DNA of 9,979 bases from NCBI GenBank assembly GCA_900539665.1, contig UQCV01000086.1, forward strand, positions 1 through 9,979. The letters run 5' to 3'. The position numbers and the translations under genes were made by a program. The notes below the pieces were generated by a model. That model ran no database searches, was not told where the DNA came from, and worked only from the letters and a program-made list of their open reading frames with translations. Below, piece after piece: positions 5,204 through 9,979 of the stretch; the first letter of the stretch is position 1; every line of letters starts with the position of its first letter. Source of the stretch: an uncultured Succinivibrionaceae bacterium. GTDB lineage: Bacteria; Pseudomonadota; Gammaproteobacteria; Enterobacterales; Succinivibrionaceae.

Positions 5204-7972
5204 ATGAACCAGTTAACTACAGTGGATACTGCCGATACTAAAGCGGATGAAAGCCACTTTGAAGAACAAAAAATTCAAGAAACATCCGATGTTTGTGCGG
5301 TTGAGCTTGAAAAGTCTAACCAAGAATTTGGTGCTAAGAAGCCGGTGAACTCAGCCGAGCAGCAAGCTTCAAACAAGATGCCAAATAACTACGAGCCAAA
5401 TAACTATGGGCAAAATAACGATGAACAAGATGATAGTTCGTCTCTAGCAGAAAACCCAAGTGATTTGGCTAGCGAAAATTTTGACGCAGAAGACGCAGAA
5501 AATGAAAACAACGACGATAGCGTTGAACAAGATTATGAGACACAAGACGCCCAAATCACTGACCAAGCAAGTGAAAACCTCGATCAAGTAGGCGAAATCG
5601 ATGATTTAGATGAACAAGATGCTCAAGATGAGCTTTGGCAAGTAGCTGAAGATGGGGTGTGGACCGATGATTTGGCGGACCGCCCTGAAGCATCTGGGGT
5701 TGTGCCTTATTATGAAGAAGACGATTACGTTGAAGCTCTTGATAATGAGCTCACTTCAGTTTGTGGCTTTTTAGATGAAACTATTTTATTTGAACGTGGT
5801 TACGGTGCCCGCATAGATGGGGGACTCTACCAAGAAGGTCGAGAACTTGCGGCGCTTAGTGATACTGTCGTTTGTGGGGCGGAGTTTGTTTCCACGGAAG
5901 AAACTGGGGAACCTTTAATTGATGTAGCCCGCGTACTCGTCCAAAATTCTATTTTTGCGGTAGAAAGACCGCTGGCTTGTGCAGATAGAACCGTAATAAA
6001 TAATTGTGATTTTGATGATTTAACTCGTGGCGCTTTATGTGATGCTTCTCGGGTAGTCGTACAGCATGCCGTGTTTGAAGGAAATGACACTTTAGCTGCT
6101 GGCGAACGCATTCATGTGCATGACTCTGAGGTTTATGGTCACGGTTTTGCTCGAGATACCACTAAGATTAAATTAACTTCAGTGAGCGTTGAAGGGGCGG
6201 ATGCCTTTTGTAACTGTTCGCGTTTGGCCGCTTGGAATTTGAGCGTAGCGGGGAATGGTGCGTTCCGTCATCTTTCTAATGCGTTAATTTGTGGCAGTAT
6301 CATCAATGGTGATGACGCTTTGGCGTATGCTGACAATGTAACTTTGCGTGATTGCGTGATTAACGGTAGCCGTATAGGTTGGCGTGCCCGCGATCTTACT
6401 TTGATTAATTGTACTCTTATTGGGGCGGCTCCTCTTTGTCGCGCTCACGAAGTCAATGTGATTGACTGTCGTATGCTACTTGCGGATATGGCGTTTGAAT
6501 ATTCTGATGTTCAAGCGGCAGTAGATGGCCACATCAACTCAGTAATCAATCCACTTTCAGGGACTGTAATTGCTGATACTGTGGGCGATGTATTTGTAGG
6601 TAATAGTCGCTATCCATGTACGGGTTTAGTTTATGAACGAATGTTTGCAGAGGAGGTTAAGCCTGAACGCAAGAGTTCAATTCCAGGCGCGCAGATTGGT
6701 TCTGAAGAAGAAATCAAGCGCCCGGCAAACCCAAAAACTAAGCCGGTTCGGACTTGCAAGGAACGAGACAATCGTCGAGATAAAGTAGCATCTTTGGAAA
6801 CGGAAGGCGTAGCTCCGCAAGATTTAGACTTTGAAACCTCTGCTTTGGCTAATACAAGCGCTTCTGAAGTTCCAGAAAAGCAAGTTGCAGCGTGGGAATA
6901 TAGTGAAGGCGAACCGCGTGATGATTCTACGGCGTTCCAAAACCAGGTAGCAGATGTGGAGAGCGAGCCAAGCTTTACCGCTGATACTTCGCTTGAAAAC
7001 CCAAGTGTTACTAATCAAGAAGCTCTGTTAGAACCAAAAGAAGCACAACTGCCGGCAGAGCAAGCGCAGCAAGACCAGGTAGAAGTAGAAACGATTAACA
7101 ACTTACACGGTAGTGTTGGACTTAATCGTAGAACTCGTCCGGCTGGTACTTCTAGATATGATGTTCACGCCTCTGCACCGATCAAGGCTAATAATCTTGA
7201 GGAAGAACCTGCAGCTCAAAACCAAGCGTATTCTAAACGTAATTCGCACTCTCAAAAAAATGATGCAGATGATTACGCCTCCTTAAGCGGTACTCATCCA
7301 AATGTATGGCATCAAGATAGCCAAGACACAAGTATCAAGGCTGAAGCTTCAGCGTTTGACGCTAATAACGAACATGAAGCTTGGGGCTTGGCTTCCGATA
7401 TGAGCGATATGGCTGGGGAGCCTATGGTGCTTTCTCCACTTGATTTTATGAGCAATGTGGCCTTTACTGATGATGTGCCAACATTTGGGCTTGGGGAGGA
7501 AATCGTTGATACGGTTTCACATAACGAACAAGATGAAGATGACGAATTTAATCTTGATGGTATAGGGGATGGTCAGGTCGAAATTAGCCATGAACAACCA
7601 AACCCATACGCCCCAAAAACACATAAAGATGGCAATCGCCGCAACAATGGGGGTAAGCGTAGTGGGCTGTATAACAATAACAAACGTCGCCGTAACGCAA
7701 GTGAAGGCCAACCGTTAAGCTCTGAACCATCCATGGAAGAGTATTTGGCCAATAGCTATTACGCAACTGGCTATACTGGTGGCGCTAGTGATCAAGATTT
7801 TGGATATAGTGGAGGAATGCCAAAGAACCGTACCCGTGGTTCTCGGACTTCTAATAATGGTAAAAAGTCAGGGGGCAAGAATTTCTCTAGCAACCGGACA
7901 CATGGTTACAATAACGGAAGTAAACGGGTGAATAAGCGCCGTGGGACTTTTAACTGGCATGACCATGAGTAA
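5204..7972 (+). CDS. DUF3737-like beta-helix protein with long disordered arms
   Basis: This encodes 922 residues. Residues 1-190 are acidic and low-complexity (Asp/Glu/Asn/Gln) with no signal peptide or TM segment, so the protein is probably cytoplasmic. Residues about 203-469 form repeating turns of about 20 residues (VxNCxF, LRDCVINGS, LINCTLIGAAPLC) ending in DMAFEYSDVQAAVDGHINSV and NPLSGTVIADTVGDVF. This matches the DUF3737 family, a right-handed beta-helix of unknown function. Family members are normally about 280 residues and stand alone. Residues about 480-800 are polar and disordered. Residues 801-922 are strongly basic and Gly/Asn/Arg/Lys/Tyr-rich (NRRNNGGKRSG, NNNKRRRN, NKRRG), resembling RNA-binding tails. 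The ATG is the first in frame after an upstream stop (TAA) and lacks a Shine-Dalgarno. No partner gene adjoins it. Function is unknown; nucleic-acid binding by the tail is an inference. Confidence 0.85.
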   Translation: MNQLTTVDTADTKADESHFEEQKIQETSDVCAVELEKSNQEFGAKKPVNSAEQQASNKMPNNYEPNNYGQNNDEQDDSSSLAENPSDLASENFDAEDAENENNDDSVEQDYETQDAQITDQASENLDQVGEIDDLDEQDAQDELWQVAEDGVWTDDLADRPEASGVVPYYEEDDYVEALDNELTSVCGFLDETILFERGYGARIDGGLYQEGRELAALSDTVVCGAEFVSTEETGEPLIDVARVLVQNSIFAVERPLACADRTVINNCDFDDLTRGALCDASRVVVQHAVFEGNDTLAAGERIHVHDSEVYGHGFARDTTKIKLTSVSVEGADAFCNCSRLAAWNLSVAGNGAFRHLSNALICGSIINGDDALAYADNVTLRDCVINGSRIGWRARDLTLINCTLIGAAPLCRAHEVNVIDCRMLLADMAFEYSDVQAAVDGHINSVINPLSGTVIADTVGDVFVGNSRYPCTGLVYERMFAEEVKPERKSSIPGAQIGSEEEIKRPANPKTKPVRTCKERDNRRDKVASLETEGVAPQDLDFETSALANTSASEVPEKQVAAWEYSEGEPRDDSTAFQNQVADVESEPSFTADTSLENPSVTNQEALLEPKEAQLPAEQAQQDQVEVETINNLHGSVGLNRRTRPAGTSRYDVHASAPIKANNLEEEPAAQNQAYSKRNSHSQKNDADDYASLSGTHPNVWHQDSQDTSIKAEASAFDANNEHEAWGLASDMSDMAGEPMVLSPLDFMSNVAFTDDVPTFGLGEEIVDTVSHNEQDEDDEFNLDGIGDGQVEISHEQPNPYAPKTHKDGNRRNNGGKRSGLYNNNKRRRNASEGQPLSSEPSMEEYLANSYYATGYTGGASDQDFGYSGGMPKNRTRGSRTSNNGKKSGGKNFSSNRTHGYNNGSKRVNKRRGTFNWHDHE

Positions 7973-8052
7973 GTTAAGTTAATTTTAGTTTAGCTAAGTT
8001 TAGTAAGGTCGAAAGCTAGTTTAGTTTTAGCTTGAGTTTTTTCGTAATCCCC

Positions 8053-8086
8053 AAAAGAGGTTTTATGATTAAAGCCTCTTTTTTTT
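8053..8086 (+). terminator. Rho-independent terminator of the DUF3737 gene
   Basis: AAAAGAGG (8053-8060) pairs with CCTCTTTT (8075-8082), extended inward by a U-G pair and TTT/AAA around loop ATGATT. A T-run continues to 8086. It is 80 nt after the stop codon at 7972. Confidence 0.88.
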
Positions 8087-8218
8087 GTTAAATAATGAGT
8101 TCAGATAGAGCTTTACATGAACTTGGCATAGGGGATAGATCTTGGAGTAGGGGTATTTTGAGGGAGTGGTCTAAAGTTGGTTAGAGCAACTAGAGTAAAT
8201 TAAAATAGGGAAAAATAG

Positions 8219-8258
8219 AATAAAGAATAATAAAGACGAATAAAGAAGAATTTAGAGT
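8219..8258. repeat. Short tandem repeat with exact 10-bp period
   Basis: AATAAAGA occurs at 8219, 8229 and 8239, each followed by two variable bases, and a decayed unit AATTTAGA is at 8249. The period is exactly 10 bp, close to one DNA turn. It lies just beyond the T-tract of the tRNA terminator. Confidence 0.7.
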
Positions 8259-8282
8259 AAAAAAAAGACCGCTTCAGCAGTC
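8259..8282 (-). terminator. Rho-independent terminator of tRNA-Ser
   Basis: Read on the minus strand, GACTGC-TGAA-GCGGTC (8282 to 8267) forms a 6-bp stem with one G-U pair and a tetraloop. Eight Us follow (8266-8259). Two more hairpins lie between it and the tRNA: GTTCTTA/TAAGAAC (8289-8307) and TTCCTT/AAGGAA (8323-8340). These may stabilise the precursor or serve as processing landmarks. Confidence 0.88.
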
Positions 8283-8346
8283 CTTTTAGTTCTTAAAAAA
8301 TAAGAACCTTGAATTTGATTTTTTCCTTTAAAGTAAGGAAACGTAA

Positions 8347-8437
8347 TGGCGGTGAGGAAGGGATTTGAACCCTTGATACGCGATGAACGTATACACGCTT
8401 TCCAGGCGTGCTCCTTCAACCACTCGGACACCTCACC
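8347..8437 (-). tRNA. tRNA-Ser (anticodon GGA)
   Basis: On the minus strand the gene starts GGTGAGGTGTCCGAGTGG and ends in CCTCACC, discriminator G and an encoded CCA, 91 nt in all. The acceptor stem GGTGAGG/CCTCACC is perfect. The anticodon loop CTGGAAA holds GGA (plus-strand bases 8401-8403), which reads UCC and UCU serine codons. A long variable arm with an ATACG/CGTAT stem marks a class II (serine-type) tRNA. GGTTCAAATCC is the T-loop region. The sequence closely matches the E. coli serW/serX type. It has its own promoter and terminator. Confidence 0.97.
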
Positions 8438-8450
8438 AAAACGTGTGCTC

Positions 8451-8478
8451 ATTATAACCGATTATCCTTTTGGCGCAA
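8451..8478 (-). promoter_or_regulatory. Promoter of tRNA-Ser
   Basis: On the minus strand, TTGCGC (8478-8473), a 16-bp spacer and a perfect TATAAT (8456-8451) stand 13 nt before the first tRNA base. This predicts a very short 5' leader to be removed by RNase P. The -35 matches three of six positions. Confidence 0.75.
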
Positions 8479-8733
8479 GGTTTATTTTGGATTTTTTGCA
8501 ATTGCAGGTTGTTTGGATCTTTATGATCCAGTAAAAAAGATCATGAAATGTTCTGGTAAAAGTAAAATTAGTGCACTTATACAAAGCATGAAACTAAGTA
8601 AGCAAAGAGGTGAGCTTTATTAAGTAAGCAAAGAGGTGGGCTTTATTATGTGGCATGGATAAAATTCTTAGGGATATTTTTTTAAATCAAGAACTTCGGT
8701 ATGGGTCGCAAGATCTGATAGGGGTAAGCTAAT
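8479..8733. other. Intergenic region upstream of the metalloregulator
   Basis: No convincing gene is present. It holds a recent 26-bp tandem duplication (8595-8646). Short open frames (for example 26 codons ending at 8623 and 25 codons at 8655-8732) have no proper ribosome site and no recognisable sequence. Confidence 0.6.
8595..8646. repeat. 26-bp tandem duplication
   Basis: TAAGTAAGCAAAGAGGTGAG plus CTTTAT (8595-8620) is followed directly by the same 26 bases with a single change, A8613 to G8639 (8621-8646). With 25 of 26 matches it looks recent. Each unit can fold weakly (AAAG/CTTT) and contains a GAGGTG that resembles a ribosome site. Confidence 0.9.
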
Positions 8734-8757
8734 ATTATTAAATAATTTTGATATAAT
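8734..8757 (+). promoter_or_regulatory. Extended -10 promoter with overlapping palindrome
   Basis: TATAAT (8752-8757) is preceded by TGA, forming an extended -10, with no good -35. A perfect 13-bp palindrome, ATTATT-A-AATAAT (8734-8746), occupies the spacer just upstream, where a bound repressor would block RNA polymerase. Since the gene downstream is a DtxR/MntR-type regulator, this is a candidate autoregulatory operator. The expected start is near 8764, giving a leader of about 58 nt. Confidence 0.55.
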
Positions 8758-8821
8758 CACCATAAGCTTATATTGGTTGTTAGTTGTTTTAAGTTAAAAG
8801 CTCGGAAGAGAGAAAGCACGG

Positions 8822-9667
8822 ATGTCTAATTTTGTTGAAAGAGAATCGCTCGAAAATTATCTCGAAACCCTCCTGATGTTACAAAAAAAGCAGGAACGGG
8901 TCCGAGCAATAGACATTGCATCAGCCTTGCAATTTTCACGGGCTAGCGTTAGTCGGGCTATTCATAAAATGCGAGAAGCTGGGTATTTAACTTTAGATGC
9001 CACTTTGACTTTTACGGCCGAAGGATTGAAAGTGGCGCATGAAGTAGTACGTCGCCATGAATTGTTAACTAAGTTTTTTGTGGTTGTGTCTGGAGTTGAA
9101 GCTCCTTTAGCCTCCCGTTGTGCTTGCCGGGTAGAACATGTAATTAGCCGCGAAACCGCCCAAGGAATAGGTAAATTTTTAGTGGCTAAAGGGGTTAGCT
9201 CAGATTTAGCTACCGAAGTGACTAGTTATTTACCAGAAGCTGACGAACGCTTAGAATCAGAAGAAGATTACTTGGAAGCTATTTATGTGCTGATTTTAAA
9301 AAAACAAGAAGTTAGAGCTGTGGATGTAGCTCGAGATTTAGGGTTGACGCGCGCGAGTGTAAGTAGAGGTTTAGCTCTTTTAAAAGAAAAAGGGTTGATT
9401 GAAGTGATGGCGAATGGGTTGTTATTGCTTACGGCTAATGGAACGGAACTAGCAGAAAAAATTTGGGAAAAGCACCAAGCGATATCTACTTTGTTGGCCG
9501 TAACGACCGGTATTGATGATAAAACCGCTAGTCGCGAGGCTTGCCGGATTGAACATATGATAAGCGATGAAGTTTATGCAGGGATTAAGTTGTTTTTAAA
9601 AGAACTCGGCAAGAAGTCCCCCACCTCTATAGGTGGGGAGGATGTCACAACAGGCTTAGGTTGCTAG
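8822..9667 (+). CDS. Tandemly duplicated DtxR/MntR-family metalloregulator
   Basis: This encodes 281 residues: two full DtxR/MntR-like units in one chain. Unit 1 (about 8-124) and unit 2 (about 146-264) each have a winged helix (recognition region SRASVSRAIHKMREAGYL at 39-56 and TRASVSRGLALLKEKGLI at 176-193) followed by the metal-binding and dimerisation helices. Unit 2 keeps all expected ligand positions: D149, E152, H218, C241, E244, H245. Unit 1 keeps E15, H79, C102, E105, H106 but has N12 where unit 2 has Asp. The C-x-x-E-H motif is the DtxR/IdeR-like version; MntR of Bacillus has Glu in place of Cys. Family members normally have a single unit and work as dimers on Fe or Mn genes, so this may be a single-chain pseudo-dimer. 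The tail after 265 is not part of the fold and carries a DNA palindrome. A purine-rich GGAAGAGAG precedes the ATG. Metal and targets are unknown. Confidence 0.9.
   Translation: MSNFVERESLENYLETLLMLQKKQERVRAIDIASALQFSRASVSRAIHKMREAGYLTLDATLTFTAEGLKVAHEVVRRHELLTKFFVVVSGVEAPLASRCACRVEHVISRETAQGIGKFLVAKGVSSDLATEVTSYLPEADERLESEEDYLEAIYVLILKKQEVRAVDVARDLGLTRASVSRGLALLKEKGLIEVMANGLLLLTANGTELAEKIWEKHQAISTLLAVTTGIDDKTASREACRIEHMISDEVYAGIKLFLKELGKKSPTSIGGEDVTTGLGC
9617..9662. repeat. Copy 2 of the GC-hairpin element, inside a coding end
   Basis: CCCCACCT (9619-9626), loop CTAT, and AGGTGGGG (9631-9638) form a perfect 8-bp palindrome inside the last codons of the metalloregulator. The bases after it (AGGATGTCACAAC, then CTTAGGTTGC) parallel those after the hairpin at 57-74. 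The GC-rich block contrasts with the AT-rich gene. It resembles REP-type or IS200/IS605 right-end palindromes and may have replaced the native C-terminus. Confidence 0.45.
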
Positions 9668-9979
9668 GTTTTAACCGTAAAACGAGCTTGGAATCTTAGG
9701 TCAAATGGCTAGCCTTTAAGAACTCAACTCATCATGGTAACCATATTTAAAACTGTAAAAAGAGAGCTCAAGTTCCTACATTAGGTCTTGAGCTCTTTTA
9801 GTTGGGTCGTTTATATTGAATTCTAAGTGCTAGTTCTAAGTGTTAATTGGGTAGTTGAGTCAAGTCCATATTGTTGGTGTAATTTAGTTTTCTTGTAAAA
9901 TATCTAATCCACCGCTATTTGTTGCTATAAATCCATGTTGATATATTTTCTAGATATCCAATCATCATTGATTTCCTTC
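9668..9979. other. Right-edge non-coding region
   Basis: It contains the terminator at 9763-9800, a short direct repeat TTCTAAGTG (9821-9829 and 9834-9842), and at 9893-9942 a third relative of the motif seen at 4804-4934. Two minus-strand frames stay open from the right edge to 9924 and 9914. Either could be the end of a gene entering from the right, but they are too short to judge. Confidence 0.5.
9763..9800. terminator. Bidirectional rho-independent terminator
   Basis: AGAGCTCAAG (9763-9772) pairs with CTTGAGCTCT (9787-9796), and an inner stem CCTA/TAGG (9775-9778/9782-9785) closes on CAT. The plus strand ends in TTTTA; the minus strand continues into CTCTTTTTAC. It can end the metalloregulator mRNA and also a convergent gene from the right. 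Confidence 0.82.

Larger units (their letters stand above)
7973..8346. other. Intergenic region between the convergent DUF3737 and tRNA genes
   Basis: No protein gene is visible. From left to right it contains GTTTAG-rich direct and inverted repeats (7981-8040) with a small stem AAGCTA/TAGCTT (8013-8018/8028-8033), the terminator at 8053-8086, a featureless stretch, a 10-bp-period repeat at 8219-8258, and three hairpins belonging to the tRNA 3' side. Confidence 0.7.

Noticed and set aside
5827..6111. 94-codon minus-strand open frame inside the DUF3737 gene
   Set aside because: It is a shadow of the beta-helix repeats and is Ser/Thr-rich. The sense frame is clearly coding.
8252..8623. Open frames of 62-71 codons on both strands over the tRNA
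   Set aside because: They run through the tRNA-Ser gene. The peptides EVSEWLKEHAWK and RKGFEPLIRDERIHAFQAC are the usual translations of tRNA-Ser and are frequent false gene calls.
8655..8732. 25-codon open frame before the metalloregulator
   Set aside because: It has no ribosome site at a sensible distance, ends at the operator-like palindrome and has no recognisable sequence.
9898..9979. Minus-strand coding end or pseudogene at the right edge
   Set aside because: Several frames look plausible over short stretches (for example ending HGFIATNSGGLDILQEN), but a stop lies just before and the segment is too short to distinguish from chance.

Overview
The window comes from an AT-rich bacterial chromosome. 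The tRNA-Ser(GGA) gene closely resembles the enterobacterial one and encodes its own CCA. The fumarase is the single-chain iron-sulfur type used by many anaerobes and proteobacteria. The promoters are sigma70-like with extended -10 elements. Together these suggest a gammaproteobacterium with an anaerobic or microaerobic lifestyle, perhaps near Succinivibrionaceae or a similar host-associated AT-rich lineage. That placement is an inference from gene content only.

Layout from left to right. (1) A short C-terminal fragment of a plus-strand gene (1-51) converges on a minus-strand gene (181-948) for a membrane-anchored helical protein, with a GC-rich hairpin between them. (2) A 589-nt AT-rich divergent region carries a large imperfect inverted repeat. 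(3) A two-TM protein with a DUF3592-like periplasmic domain follows (1538-2464). (4) A class I fumarase (3032-4558) has an extended -10 promoter, a structured leader of about 180 nt and a strong terminator. (5) A repeat-rich non-coding stretch (4627-5203) holds about six degenerate 24-bp tandem units. (6) A 922-residue protein (5204-7972) contains a DUF3737-like beta-helix flanked by an acidic N-terminal region and a very long disordered C-terminal region with a basic Gly/Asn/Arg tail. (7) A minus-strand tRNA-Ser(GGA) has its own promoter and terminator. (8) A 281-residue transcription factor (8822-9667) consists of two complete DtxR/MntR-like units in one chain.

The genes are mostly monocistronic, separated by intergenic regions of 300-650 nt that are rich in short tandem and inverted repeats. 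No operon and no obvious shared pathway joins them. The two points most worth attention are the tandemly duplicated metalloregulator and the DUF3737 protein with large disordered extensions. The fumarase (an Fe-S enzyme) and the metalloregulator share an unusual promoter core, TGN-TATAATCACCA, which hints at but does not prove a regulatory connection. Two GC-rich hairpins with similar 3' flanks, one near each end of the window, look like copies of one dispersed element.
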